Notes under the pieces: generated by a model
Database searches by the model: none
What the model was told of the DNA's origin: nothing
Seen by the model: only the letters and a program-made list of their open reading frames with translations
Part shown: positions 8,914-17,959 of the stretch, piece by piece
How positions within the stretch are numbered: position 1 is the first letter of the stretch
Layout: the number at the start of each line of letters is the position of its first letter
Program-made: the position numbers and the translations under genes
DNA from: Bordetella parapertussis
Lineage (GTDB): Bacteria; Pseudomonadota; Gammaproteobacteria; Burkholderiales; Burkholderiaceae_D
Reading direction: 5' to 3'
DNA length: 64,000 bases
Assembly (NCBI GenBank): GCA_945866125.1
Contig: CAMBFZ010000008.1
Coordinates: 62,001 to 126,000, forward strand

Positions 8914-11597
8914 CACCACGCTCCCTTGCGGCACAGACCGCGCATGTCACACCACTGGCAAGTTTTATTGACACCAGTGGCCGGCAAGGACGCACCAGTG
9001 GCAATGGCCTGCATGCCGGCACCGATCTGGACGCTGAGTGCAGACCGCCACGCATCAAACGGCGCTGCCTCTGCCGTGCCTGCCTTGGCGCTATCGATGG
9101 CCACATACCAGCCACCGACGGGCGCCGGGTCCGCGAGTAAGCCATAAAAAGGCAGCTGATGATCTTCATGCCGCGCCAGCTTTTTTTTCAGTTTGGGCTT
9201 CTCACTGGTTTTATAGTCCAGCACCAACAAATCACCCTCGGCATTCCGGTCAACCCGGTCGAGGCGACCCTGCAAGGTAATGGCACCACCGTCCCACGTT
9301 AATTCTTTTTGCAGACCTAGCTCGCCGAAGGCAAATTGCCAGCCTTCGCTTTCATGCGCATTGGCCCACTCGAGATAGGCGGGCATCGTCTTGTTCCAGC
9401 GCGACTGAAAACCCAGCGCTGCCGGATTTTTTTCGATGATCGGGTCAAACACGGCTGCCGAAATCTTCATCAGCAACGCCGCCCTGTCTGCCACCTGCGT
9501 TGGCGTCTCGTGCAAGGCCTGGTGATAACGAAATAAAATCTGATGTAACCAATCGCCATAGTCCCGTTTTTCTGGCAACGCATTCAAACTCTCGAGTACC
9601 GATAACCCTAGCATGCGGGTCGCAAAAAACTGATACGGGCATGCGACCAGCGCGTTGTAGCCGCTGGCAGAGAGTCGACCCGGCAGCAACGTCGCGGCTG
9701 ACGGTTGCGGTGGCAACGATAATTTTTCACGCAATGTCTGCAACGGTAGCCGCACTGTATGCAACGCCAGCGTATCAGCCTTGGCGCGTGCCAGATTTAA
9801 CTGCATCCTTTGGATCCAGACACTCACGGGATTGTGTTCGCCTTCACGCTGCGCCTGCCACGACAACACCACCGTCGGGCATGACAGCAGCAAAGCAGCG
9901 AAGTCGCGTAACTGTTGCTGCTGCCGGCTCTCACGCGTCGCCAGGCCCAACTCACGGCGCACGGCATTGGCAAAAAATAGTGCTTCAGTAGGCTGCGAGG
10001 GCAAATGATCCGCATCACCACCGACGACCATCACCGCATCAAATTGCCGCAGCGGTGTGCCATTCAACGGCACCATCATCACCCGCTGATCTAGTCGTGC
10101 TGCGATAAAGACGGTCTGCTCCAATTGCAGATTCACCAGCGCACGCCACTCTGCCATCGAAAAATGATCGGGCAATCCCGTGCACTCCGCAGCCAGCACG
10201 TCAAGCATCTCCAGCACCTGATGTCCCGCCACATCCTCAGCCAGAGACGCCCGCATGCCGAGTGCGTCGAAGGAGCCCTGCGTCGTCTCGACCCAGTCAA
10301 CAATACTTTTGCGACCAACAAAACGGGCCGCTTCGCGGGCCATGGCGTCAATCAGACTTTTTGATACCGGCATCTCAGCAACAGCCGCGGCCACCGCCGA
10401 CCAGCCACCGATAATATTGGCGTCCACCAGCACGCGCTCAATTGCCATGCGCTGCTGCTCTTCTGCCTGCGAATCAGCAAATAAAAATGGGGACTTCAAA
10501 AAATCCAGCAAGGCCGCGGTTTGGGCGCCCGAGCTCACTAGCTCTAACCAGGACGCCAGCACCGCAGCAGCCCGCGTGGTGGAGAGCTTCCAGCCGGTTT
10601 CGTCGGCGACTACGACCTGCGCACGTTCGAGCAGTGCGCGCAGGCGGCGCGCTACCACCCGGTCTTGCGGCACGATTGCAATCTGGTTTTTGCCTGCCAT
10701 CAGCCAATCGAGAATTGTCTGGGCAGCGCATTGCGCTTCGTCTTCCAATCCCGTGGCCTGATAAAGTGTGAGACAGGCCGGCGGTTCGATCGCACCGAGG
10801 GCCTCGGGCACCGCGCCCTCCGCACTGATCTCGGGCCAGCTCTGCGCCAACGTGGCCGGCAGAAAATCAGCAGACCAATCCAGACGGATGACATACACCA
10901 GCTGGCGTTGACTGTAACGCTGTAAAAAATCCCGCTCAATCGGGTCCGGCTCTGCCGGTGCAATCCACAGCAAAGGCTCGCTGGCAGCAGCGGCGGCTTT
11001 GCACAACGCAGCATGGCGCACCACACCCGGGTCCCGCGGATCACGTTGCCCGTGCCAGATGCCCCAGACCAGTTGCGCTTCGTCCGACAACAGCGTGATG
11101 GCCTGCGGCGAGAGCTGGACCAACGCATTGCGCCAGCGTGCTTCCATTTCACCCGGCAGCGCCAAGGCCACCGGCAGCAGCGCGGCCGTCAACTCATCCG
11201 ACAAGATCAAGAGCGTTTTCGCCAATGGCAGCAAATCGGTATTGCGGCGCGCAGCGAATAATTTTTTCAGCCAGCCTTGTTCACGCAGACGCGCATACAA
11301 CGCCATAAGCCGCTCACTATCCGAGGCTGGTGTTGGCAATTCAATATCAGGCAATTGCTGCTGCAGCCAGGCCGATAAGGTCGTGGCCTGTGGGGCAATA
11401 AAAGACAGGCCTAGCTCCGCGGCGAGTGCGCGCCGCAGCAGACCAAGATGCACAAAGGTCGGCACCATCACCCGGATGCCAGAGAGGTCCGGCACGCTGC
11501 CCGCAGCACCAGAGGCGCGAGCCGCGTCGATAACAAGGCGGGCAGCTTGCGGCCAGAAGCCGGCGCCGGGTGGAACGAGTCGGGTGGTGATGCCCAT
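8913..11597 (-). CDS. addB: AddB-type nuclease subunit with iron-sulfur cysteines
   Basis: An 894-residue partner of AddA. The N-terminal two thirds look like an inactive UvrD-like helicase: I see no clear Walker A in the opening VPPGAGFW. The C-terminus carries a PD-(D/E)XK nuclease (LQGRLDRVD, then LDYKTS at about 793-798). Four cysteines, at 653 and at 880, 883 and 889, bracket the nuclease in the C...CxxCxxxxxC pattern of the AddB 4Fe-4S cluster. The start at 11597 is chosen because a promoter lies just upstream; a longer reading would start upstream of that promoter. Its stop overlaps the addA start. Confidence 0.9.
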   Translation of the reverse strand: MGITTRLVPPGAGFWPQAARLVIDAARASGAAGSVPDLSGIRVMVPTFVHLGLLRRALAAELGLSFIAPQATTLSAWLQQQLPDIELPTPASDSERLMALYARLREQGWLKKLFAARRNTDLLPLAKTLLILSDELTAALLPVALALPGEMEARWRNALVQLSPQAITLLSDEAQLVWGIWHGQRDPRDPGVVRHAALCKAAAAASEPLLWIAPAEPDPIERDFLQRYSQRQLVYVIRLDWSADFLPATLAQSWPEISAEGAVPEALGAIEPPACLTLYQATGLEDEAQCAAQTILDWLMAGKNQIAIVPQDRVVARRLRALLERAQVVVADETGWKLSTTRAAAVLASWLELVSSGAQTAALLDFLKSPFLFADSQAEEQQRMAIERVLVDANIIGGWSAVAAAVAEMPVSKSLIDAMAREAARFVGRKSIVDWVETTQGSFDALGMRASLAEDVAGHQVLEMLDVLAAECTGLPDHFSMAEWRALVNLQLEQTVFIAARLDQRVMMVPLNGTPLRQFDAVMVVGGDADHLPSQPTEALFFANAVRRELGLATRESRQQQQLRDFAALLLSCPTVVLSWQAQREGEHNPVSVWIQRMQLNLARAKADTLALHTVRLPLQTLREKLSLPPQPSAATLLPGRLSASGYNALVACPYQFFATRMLGLSVLESLNALPEKRDYGDWLHQILFRYHQALHETPTQVADRAALLMKISAAVFDPIIEKNPAALGFQSRWNKTMPAYLEWANAHESEGWQFAFGELGLQKELTWDGGAITLQGRLDRVDRNAEGDLLVLDYKTSEKPKLKKKLARHEDHQLPFYGLLADPAPVGGWYVAIDSAKAGTAEAAPFDAWRSALSVQIGAGMQAIATGASLPATGVNKTCQWCDMRGLCRKGAW

Positions 11598-11658
11598 GAG
11601 CGGAGTGTCTTTCTCAAATGCAGTCTTACTGGTGCTGCATTTTATGCGAGGGATCAGG

Positions 11659-11688
11659 ATTATGAGAGTCAGTCCGCACTTTTCGCAA
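11659..11688 (-). promoter_or_regulatory. Candidate promoter of addB-addA
   Basis: On the minus strand TTGCGA (11688-11683) and CATAAT (11664-11659) are separated by 18 bases and lie about 60 bases before the addB start. The rest of the addB-trxA gap (11598-11868) has no gene I can support. No convincing trxA promoter is visible to me, though its part near 11720-11770 is C-rich. Confidence 0.4.
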
Positions 11689-11868
11689 AAATCGGTTATT
11701 ATTCGACCAATTTCCCGCCGCGTCACCTCCAGCTGCAGACCCACACACCGACACCGCGCACCCCATTATTGGATGGGCACAAGCTTGTTGGAAACCTGTT
11801 TGGCGAATTCTTGCATCCGATTTGTAGCAGCAGGCGAGCCGATTCCACCCCCTCTCATTGAGGAAATC

Positions 11869-12195
11869 ATGAGCGAAAATATTAAGCACGTATCCGACAG
11901 TTCATTCGAAATGGATGTACTGAAATCTGACAAACCTGTTCTGGTTGATTTCTGGGCAGAGTGGTGTGGCCCTTGCAAGATGATCGGCCCCATTCTTGAA
12001 GAAGTCGCCAAAGAGTACGACGGCAAAATTCAAATCGCCAAGATGGACGTGGATGCCAACCAGGCGGTGCCTGCAAAATTTGGCATCCGCGGTATCCCGA
12101 CGCTGATCCTGTTTAAGAATGGCGTACCAGCAGCACAAAAAGTCGGTGCACTGGCCAAAGGCCAGCTCACCTCTTTCATTGACAGCAATATCTGA
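11869..12195 (+). CDS. trxA: Thioredoxin
   Basis: A 108-residue thioredoxin with the active site WCGPC (residues 31-35) and the cis-proline region RGIPTL. It reduces protein disulfides in the cytoplasm using thioredoxin reductase. The ATG at 11869 follows GAGGAAATC, a good ribosome-binding site. A much longer in-frame extension upstream is antisense to addB and is not credible. A strong terminator follows, so trxA is probably transcribed mostly apart from rho. Confidence 0.97.
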   Translation: MSENIKHVSDSSFEMDVLKSDKPVLVDFWAEWCGPCKMIGPILEEVAKEYDGKIQIAKMDVDANQAVPAKFGIRGIPTLILFKNGVPAAQKVGALAKGQLTSFIDSNI

Positions 12196-12203
12196 TCGCA
12201 AGC

Positions 12204-12235
12204 CGCGGTGGCACGCTCGTGCTACCGCGATTTTT
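12204..12235 (+). terminator. Rho-independent terminator after trxA
   Basis: An 11-bp stem (CGCGGTGGCAC / GTGCTACCGCG, with one G-T pair) and a GCTC loop are followed, after one A, by five T. It begins nine bases after the trxA stop. Confidence 0.85.
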
Positions 12236-12303
12236 CCCCTCGATTCTGATTCTCCGTTGTTCCCTCCCCCACCTTTATAACCCGCCTCCCGCGGGATCTG
12301 ACT
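12230..12303 (+). promoter_or_regulatory. C-rich, G-poor rho leader with possible -10 box
   Basis: The sequence between the trxA terminator and the rho start is rich in C and very poor in G (tracts such as CCCTCCCCCACC), the composition of a Rho-utilisation site. A TATAAC element in the same stretch could be a -10 box, with no clear -35. Autoregulation of rho by termination in its own leader is known in E. coli; that it happens here is an inference. Confidence 0.4.
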
Positions 12304-13569
12304 ATGCACTTATCTGAACTCAAGGCACTTCACGTTTCAGCGTTACTTGAAATGGCCATTGGTCTCGACATCGACAATGCCGCGCGTCTGCGCAAGCAAG
12401 AACTGATGTTTGCGATCTTGAAAAAACGCGCCAAATCTGGCGAACAAATTTTTGGCGACGGCGTACTCGAAGTCCTGCCTGACGGCTTTGGCTTTTTACG
12501 CTCGCCCGACGCCAGCTATATGGCGTCGACGGACGACATCTATATTTCACCCTCGCAGATTCGCCGCTTCAATCTGCACACTGGTGACTCCATCGAAGGC
12601 GAAGTACGCACCCCCAAAGACGGCGAGCGCTACTTTGCGCTGGTCAAAGTCGACAAGGTCAACGCCGAATCGCCGGAAGCCTCCAAGCACAAGATTCTGT
12701 TTGAAAATTTAACGCCGCTGCACCCCAACCAGCCCCTACTGCTGGAGCGCGAGATGCGCGGCGAAGAAAATATTACCGGGCGCATCATCGACTTGATCGC
12801 GCCCATCGGCAAAGGGCAGCGTGGCCTGTTGGTTGCCTCACCAAAATCCGGCAAATCCGTCATCCTGCAGCACATCGCGCATGCGATCACAGCCAACCAT
12901 CCCGAAGCCACACTGATCGTGCTGCTGATTGACGAACGCCCCGAAGAAGTCACCGAAATGCAGCGCTCTGTGCGCGGCGAAGTCGTGGCCTCAACCTTTG
13001 ATGAGCCAGCCACCCGTCACGTGCAGGTCGCCGAGATGGTGCTCGAAAAAGCCAAACGTCTCGTTGAAATGAAAAAAGACGTCGTGATTTTGCTCGACTC
13101 GATCACGCGTCTGGCCCGCGCCTACAACACCGTGATCCCGGCATCCGGCAAAGTACTGACCGGTGGTGTCGATGCTAACGCGCTGCAGCGTCCGAAGCGT
13201 TTCTTTGGTGCGGCCCGTAACATCGAAGAAGGCGGCTCGCTCACCATCATTGCCACAGCCCTGATCGAAACCGGCAGCCGCATGGATGACGTCATCTTTG
13301 AAGAATTCAAAGGCACCGGCAACATGGAAGTCCACCTCGAGCGCCGTCTGGCCGAGAAACGTGTCTACCCGGCCATCAACCTCAACAAATCTGGCACCCG
13401 GCGCGAAGAGCTCCTGATCAAACCCGATATTCTGCAAAAAGTCTGGGTGCTGCGTAAGCTCTTGTATGGCATGGACGAAATCGAAGCGATGGAATTCATC
13501 CTCGACAAAATGCGTGCAACCAAAAACAATGCCGAGTTCTTTGACATGATGCGGCGTGGCGGGTCGTAA
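12304..13569 (+). CDS. rho: Transcription termination factor Rho
   Basis: A 421-residue Rho, the hexameric RNA helicase that ends transcription at unstructured C-rich RNA. It has the N-terminal helical domain beginning MHLSELKALHVSALL, the RNA-binding cold-shock-like domain (GVLEVLPDGFGFLR), and the ATPase core with a Walker A of the form ASPKSGKSV and the Walker B region VVILLDSITRLARAYN. The length is normal. It lies between trxA and rpmE, a common betaproteobacterial order. Confidence 0.98.
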   Translation: MHLSELKALHVSALLEMAIGLDIDNAARLRKQELMFAILKKRAKSGEQIFGDGVLEVLPDGFGFLRSPDASYMASTDDIYISPSQIRRFNLHTGDSIEGEVRTPKDGERYFALVKVDKVNAESPEASKHKILFENLTPLHPNQPLLLEREMRGEENITGRIIDLIAPIGKGQRGLLVASPKSGKSVILQHIAHAITANHPEATLIVLLIDERPEEVTEMQRSVRGEVVASTFDEPATRHVQVAEMVLEKAKRLVEMKKDVVILLDSITRLARAYNTVIPASGKVLTGGVDANALQRPKRFFGAARNIEEGGSLTIIATALIETGSRMDDVIFEEFKGTGNMEVHLERRLAEKRVYPAINLNKSGTRREELLIKPDILQKVWVLRKLLYGMDEIEAMEFILDKMRATKNNAEFFDMMRRGGS

Positions 13570-13645
13570 ACTGAGTTAACCCACACAGAAAACCGCAGAG
13601 TGCGGCGACTTGTCAGGTGTTTTAATAAAGGCAACGACGCGAGAT

Positions 13646-13669
13646 CCCGGCAAGCGCCGGGCAACTTTT
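13646..13669 (+). terminator. Possible terminator after rho
   Basis: A 6-bp GC stem (CCCGGC / GCCGGG, loop AAGC) is followed by CAAC and five T. The T run begins three bases after the stem, so it is a moderate candidate. Confidence 0.5.
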
Positions 13670-13724
13670 TGGTTCAGGCATTCGCCACAGCGCAGCGCTG
13701 TAGCCAAAACCCCAGCCTTTCCTA

Positions 13725-13730
13725 TATAAT
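13725..13730 (+). promoter_or_regulatory. -10 box of the L31 gene
   Basis: A perfect TATAAT lies about 100 bases before the L31 start, between the possible rho terminator and the gene. No convincing -35 box is at the right distance. The resulting leader of roughly 90 bases could hold a regulatory site, but I cannot identify one. Confidence 0.5.
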
Positions 13731-13827
13731 CCGCGTTCTTTTAACCGGGCAAGTGTTCATCAATCGGGTCAGGAAGCAGGTAGACCGACGAAGTGACGAG
13801 TGGCTACCCAACTATTGCGAGCAAATC

Positions 13828-14094
13828 ATGAAAGAAGGCATTCACCCCGCTTACCGTGAAATTGTGGTGCACGATCTGTCGTGCGACTTCAAATTCATCA
13901 CCCGTTCCACCGTGCAGACCCGCGAAATGACCAACTTCGAAGGTAAAGAGTATCCCCTTCTCAAAGTCGAGGTATCGTCCGAGTCGCATCCGTTTTACAC
14001 GGGCAAGCACAAGATCGTCGACACCGCTGGTCGCGTCGAGAAATTCCGTCAAAAATTTGGCGGCGTTGGCTCCAAGACCAAAGCAGCAGGCTAA
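13828..14094 (+). CDS. rpmE2: 50S ribosomal protein L31, type B
   Basis: An 88-residue L31 of the type B (zinc-independent) form, recognisable from MKEGIHPAYREIV, CDFKFITRSTVQT and VSSESHPFYTGK. It lacks the CxxC pairs of zinc-binding type A L31; only one cysteine is present. It is part of the large ribosomal subunit at the subunit interface. The reading frame is open for 76 more codons upstream, but the ATG at 13828 matches the family start. A strong terminator follows. Confidence 0.95.
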   Translation: MKEGIHPAYREIVVHDLSCDFKFITRSTVQTREMTNFEGKEYPLLKVEVSSESHPFYTGKHKIVDTAGRVEKFRQKFGGVGSKTKAAG

Positions 14095-14111
14095 TCAAGC
14101 TTGCTCTGACC

Positions 14112-14139
14112 AAAAAAGGCAGCGTACGCTGCCTTTTTT
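14112..14139 (+). terminator. Rho-independent terminator after L31
   Basis: A perfect palindrome, GGCAGCGTACGCTGCC flanked by six A and six T, lies 17 bases after the L31 stop. The flanking A and T runs make it potentially bidirectional. Confidence 0.9.
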
Positions 14140-14202
14140 CTTTTCTTTCCGGCAGAATAGCGCCGACCCTTCATTAACTATCCTGTCTGCCACCACTTCT
14201 GC

Positions 14203-15918
14203 ATGAAGCCCGTACGCCTGCCCGCCGCTGCCACTCTCGCGCTACCGCGCTGGGGACTCATCGCGTTGTGCCTGCTGTATATCCTGCCCGGCATCATGCG
14301 GCGCGATCCATGGAAAACCGATGATGCGGCCGGCTTTGGCATCATGTGGACCATGGCGCAAGGTAATTTAGGTGATTGGCTCGCGCCCAATATCGTTGGC
14401 CTGCCCATGCCACACGAGGGGCCGCTGACGTTCTGGATCGGCGCCATCCTCATCAAATTATTTGGCTGGCTCGCCGGCGAGCCGCTCGCTGCCAGACTCT
14501 CGACGCTGGTTTTCTTTGCCATTGGCGCGGCCTCAGTCTGGCGCACCGCATTCGTGCTGGGTCGGCGGCAGGAAGCGCAACCTTTGAAGCTAGCCTTCGG
14601 TGGCCAGCCGGCGCCACGCGACTACGGCCGCACATTGGCCGACGGCGCACTCCTTATCTATGTTGCCTGCCTCGGTCTGCTGCTACGCAGCCACGAGACC
14701 GCCGCGCCGGCATTGCATGTGGCACTGGTCGCCGCAAGCTTTTACGCCGCCGCCTGCCAGTTCGATGCGCCCACCCGTCGCGCAGCAGTCGGTCTGGGTG
14801 TCGCGCTGGGTCTGCTGATCCTCACACGCGGCTGGACCGTACCGCTGGCACTTGGCCTGACCGCCCTCTCGCTGGCGATATGGCGCGACCGCACTGCGCT
14901 GTGGCAGCAGCTGGCCATCAGCCTGCCGATTGCCATCGCATTGCCGCTGGCCTGGTTATTCGCGCATCATCAGGTGCAGCCATTCGGCACCGGCCTGCTT
15001 GAAGACTGGCTGCGTTGGAATCCCGAGCAGGTCGGCTGGCCCACGTTGGTGCTAACAGGCTCGCTTGCCAAAACACTCATCTGGTACGCATGGCCAGCCT
15101 GGCCGATTGCGGCGTGGGCAGTCTATGCATGGCGGCGGCAAGCGACCTTGCACATCATGTTGCCGGCAGCCGGCATCAGCGCCTTGCTATTGGTCTGCCT
15201 GTTTTCACCGCAACCCGATGACGCCGATTTGCTGTCCTTACTACCGCCGCTGGCCATATTAGCTGCATTCGGTCTGCCCACCTTAAAACGCGGCACCATC
15301 AATGCCGTCGACTGGTTCTCGGTCATGACGCTCACCGCCATTGCCAGCTTCATCTGGCTGGGCTGGATAGCCAAGCAAACAGGCTGGCCCGCGCAACTCG
15401 CAAAAAATGCGTTCAAACTCGCCCCCGGTTTCAAGCCCGAATTTAATTTCATTGCGTTTCTGATCGCTCTGGCCAGCACAATCGCGTGGGGTTGGCTGCT
15501 GCGCTGGCGGCTGGCGCGCCGCCCGTCGGTGCTATGGCGTGCGGTCGTGCTTTCCTCCGGCGGCGTGATTCTCTGCTGGCTCTTGCTCATGACGCTCTGG
15601 CTGCCTTGGCTTAACTACGGCAAGAGCTATGCAGGTGTGGCCGAGCAAATTGCTCTGCATCTGCCGCAGCAGTATGGGTGTGTTGCAACCGATGGCCTCG
15701 GACCTGCACAACGCGCCTCGTTTGCGTCAATGGGCGGGGTGCAATTCGCGCGCCCGGGCCAACTCGATTGTGACTATCTGCTGGTCCAGGACGACAGACT
15801 GCGTAAGGGTCTGGCCGGCCTGAAAAAAATCGACGGTACCTTGAGTTTGTTGTGGCAAGGACGACGCGCGTCCGACCGCTATGAATATTTCCGCTTATTC
15901 AAACGCCAGTCGCCATGA
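14203..15918 (+). CDS. ArnT-like GT39 membrane glycosyltransferase
   Basis: A 571-residue, very hydrophobic protein of the GT-C fold (PMT/ArnT, GT39-like). The first periplasmic loop carries RRDPWKTDDA (residues 33-42), with the acidic residues expected at the active site, and PHEGPL (70-75) fits the conserved family loop. About a dozen membrane segments follow, then a small C-terminal domain. Such enzymes transfer a sugar from a polyprenyl-phosphate donor to lipid A or protein; donor and acceptor are unknown here. It overlaps the MATE gene by four bases. Confidence 0.82.
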   Translation: MKPVRLPAAATLALPRWGLIALCLLYILPGIMRRDPWKTDDAAGFGIMWTMAQGNLGDWLAPNIVGLPMPHEGPLTFWIGAILIKLFGWLAGEPLAARLSTLVFFAIGAASVWRTAFVLGRRQEAQPLKLAFGGQPAPRDYGRTLADGALLIYVACLGLLLRSHETAAPALHVALVAASFYAAACQFDAPTRRAAVGLGVALGLLILTRGWTVPLALGLTALSLAIWRDRTALWQQLAISLPIAIALPLAWLFAHHQVQPFGTGLLEDWLRWNPEQVGWPTLVLTGSLAKTLIWYAWPAWPIAAWAVYAWRRQATLHIMLPAAGISALLLVCLFSPQPDDADLLSLLPPLAILAAFGLPTLKRGTINAVDWFSVMTLTAIASFIWLGWIAKQTGWPAQLAKNAFKLAPGFKPEFNFIAFLIALASTIAWGWLLRWRLARRPSVLWRAVVLSSGGVILCWLLLMTLWLPWLNYGKSYAGVAEQIALHLPQQYGCVATDGLGPAQRASFASMGGVQFARPGQLDCDYLLVQDDRLRKGLAGLKKIDGTLSLLWQGRRASDRYEYFRLFKRQSP

Positions 15919-17303
15919 GCGCAGACCCGGCGCCTAAATCAGAAGCGAGCTTCACGGCGCGTATCGCGTCCCTCACCTGGCCCATCCTAATCGGTCAACT
16001 TGCCGTCATCGCCAACGGCGTTATCGACACCATGATGACAGCGCGCTATTCCGCTACCGATTTGGCCGCGCTTGGCTTGGGCGCCTCGGTTTACATCAGT
16101 ATTTTTGTGGGCCTCTCGGGGGTACTGCAGGCACTCTCACCCACCATCGGCCAGCTCTATGGCGCACGCAAGCTCGACGCGATCGGCTTTGAAGTTCGTC
16201 AAGGGGCATGGCTGGCACTATTTTTGTCGGCAATCGGCGCGGTGGCCTTATGCTTTCCCGCACCGCTACTCTCCATTGCGCAGGCTTCTGCCACACTCAA
16301 CGACAAAGTCGAGCAGTACTTGCTGATCCTTGCGCTGGCGCTTCCGGCCACGCTGGGCTTTCGGGTATATGCCTCGTTAAATACAGCGACCTCGCGCCCG
16401 CGCATGGTCATGGCCATCCAGCTCTCTTCGTTACTGCTTAAAATACCGCTCAATGCGCTGTTCATCTTCGGTGGGCTAGGCCTGCCTGCCTTCGGTACAC
16501 CCGGCTGTGCCATGGCCACCGCCGTCACCGCGTGGTTGGCCTTGGGTACTGGCTGGATAATTTTGCGGCACGGTGCCCATTACCGGCAATTTCAATTGTT
16601 CGGCAGCGGGGCAGGACGTCCGGTTTGGGCGGCGCAAAAAGCGTTACTCAAACTTGGTCTGCCGATGGGACTGTCCTACCTCATCGAAGTCACCGCCTTT
16701 GCGTTGATGGCGCTGTTTATTGCCCGTCTGGGTAGCAATGCGCTGGCAGGGCATCAGATCACGGCAAACTTCGGCACCGTGCTCTACATGCTGCCCTTGT
16801 CGATTTCCAATGCGACCGCCACGCTGGTTGCGCAGCAAATAGGTGCGGGCCGCCCGCGTTCAGCTCGTTTGGCTGGCAACGCAGGCATTCGCCTTGCCGT
16901 GATACTAGCCGTCACAGTGGGCGGCCTGATCTGGCTTGCCCGCGCGCAGATTATCGCCGCGTACACACCGGACCCGGATGTTATGGCCACGGCCCTGCCG
17001 CTGTTTTTCTTTATCGGTTTTTATCAGTTGTTCGATGCGTTTCAGGTCGGCACCGCTTTTGTCTTGCGCGCCTATAAAGTCGCCCTTATACCCACAGTCA
17101 TGTATGCCGTCGCGTTATGGGGGGTCGGGTTGGGTGGCGGCTACCTGCTAGGGTTTAACGTGCTGGGCATGACGCCCGTATCCTTGCAAGGTGCCGCTGG
17201 CTTCTGGCTGGGTAACAGTGTGAGCTTGGCGCTCGTTGGCGCTGCGCTCATCTGGTATTTGCGGCGTGTACAAAAACTGATGGAGCGGGAATACCAGCAG
17301 TAA
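15915..17303 (+). CDS. MATE-family multidrug/small-molecule efflux transporter
   Basis: A 462-residue inner-membrane transporter of the MATE (MatE) family with about twelve membrane segments in two related halves. The N-terminal pattern LTWPILIGQLAVIANGVIDTMM is typical of the NorM-like group. MATE proteins export cationic drugs or metabolites in exchange for sodium or protons; the substrate is not deducible. It is translationally coupled to the GT39-like gene through an ATGA overlap. Confidence 0.92.
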   Translation: MSADPAPKSEASFTARIASLTWPILIGQLAVIANGVIDTMMTARYSATDLAALGLGASVYISIFVGLSGVLQALSPTIGQLYGARKLDAIGFEVRQGAWLALFLSAIGAVALCFPAPLLSIAQASATLNDKVEQYLLILALALPATLGFRVYASLNTATSRPRMVMAIQLSSLLLKIPLNALFIFGGLGLPAFGTPGCAMATAVTAWLALGTGWIILRHGAHYRQFQLFGSGAGRPVWAAQKALLKLGLPMGLSYLIEVTAFALMALFIARLGSNALAGHQITANFGTVLYMLPLSISNATATLVAQQIGAGRPRSARLAGNAGIRLAVILAVTVGGLIWLARAQIIAAYTPDPDVMATALPLFFFIGFYQLFDAFQVGTAFVLRAYKVALIPTVMYAVALWGVGLGGGYLLGFNVLGMTPVSLQGAAGFWLGNSVSLALVGAALIWYLRRVQKLMEREYQQ

Positions 17304-17327
17304 GCGCCGCTGCATCAGCTGTTATCT

Positions 17328-17846
17328 TCAGGATTTTTCTTTTTTCTCGCGTGACCGGGAGATATCCGAAGTCGACTCGTCGGCTATGCCGACATAGCTC
17401 CTATTGCTAGATCTGTCGCTCAAGCTGGAACCGAATGCCCCCTGGTAGCTGGTCTCTTCCTCGCTCGTATGCTGCAATGAAAAATCTGAAAATGAGCTCG
17501 AGTATCGTTCAGTCTTTGGCGTCACGCCCACGATTCCTGCTCGATCAAGAATCGACATCAAATGAGGCGCATGAATCGGATTTTTGCCGCACTTTGCGAT
17601 TTCAAAAAAAGCGATCGTTTTATTTGCTTCTCCCCCCGGATTCAACAATCGAGCAACCGCCAAATGCGCTTTTTCTGCGGAAGCATTTTTTTTCATTTCA
17701 TCAAAATAAATCGTCACTACCCCATTTTTTTTTCGCGCATAAATCGGGACATTTTTATTTGGCAATACCCCGCGCAATTCCTCAATGCTGGAATTTTCGG
17801 TGACCACAAAAGGGGTAAATCGCGTGCGTGTAGAAGAAGCGTCCAT
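17328..17846 (-). CDS. Unrecognised protein with Ser-rich charged C-terminus
   Basis: A 172-residue protein I do not recognise. The first 115 residues look globular. The last 60 are low-complexity, rich in Ser, Glu and Arg and ending REKKEKS, probably disordered. There is no signal peptide or membrane segment. GGGAAA lies a few bases before the ATG. The DNA is visibly AT-richer than its neighbours. It follows two other unknown minus-strand genes and may be the last gene of an acquired block. It is real-looking but unproven. Confidence 0.55.
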   Translation of the reverse strand: MDASSTRTRFTPFVVTENSSIEELRGVLPNKNVPIYARKKNGVVTIYFDEMKKNASAEKAHLAVARLLNPGGEANKTIAFFEIAKCGKNPIHAPHLMSILDRAGIVGVTPKTERYSSSFSDFSLQHTSEEETSYQGAFGSSLSDRSSNRSYVGIADESTSDISRSREKKEKS

Positions 17847-17959
17847 GCATTTTTCCCATTAAATAAAAACCCCACCCCAACGCAAGCCATCATGATGGAC
17901 AACGCGAGCAGAGTAAAAAATACCCGGCCGGTTCGTAACAACTCTGGGAAATTTGTTCG

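Noticed and set aside
10999..11868. Long N-terminal extension of thioredoxin
   Set aside because: It runs antisense through addB; the thioredoxin fold begins at 11869 with a good ribosome-binding site.
13600..13827. Upstream extension of L31
   Set aside because: It contains the possible rho terminator and the L31 promoter; the family start is at 13828.
17717..17941. Minus-strand frame of 74 residues with a hydrophobic start
   Set aside because: It needs a TTG start, has no good ribosome-binding site, and overlaps the 172-residue gene over most of its length. The first 25 residues do resemble a membrane helix, so it is not fully excluded.
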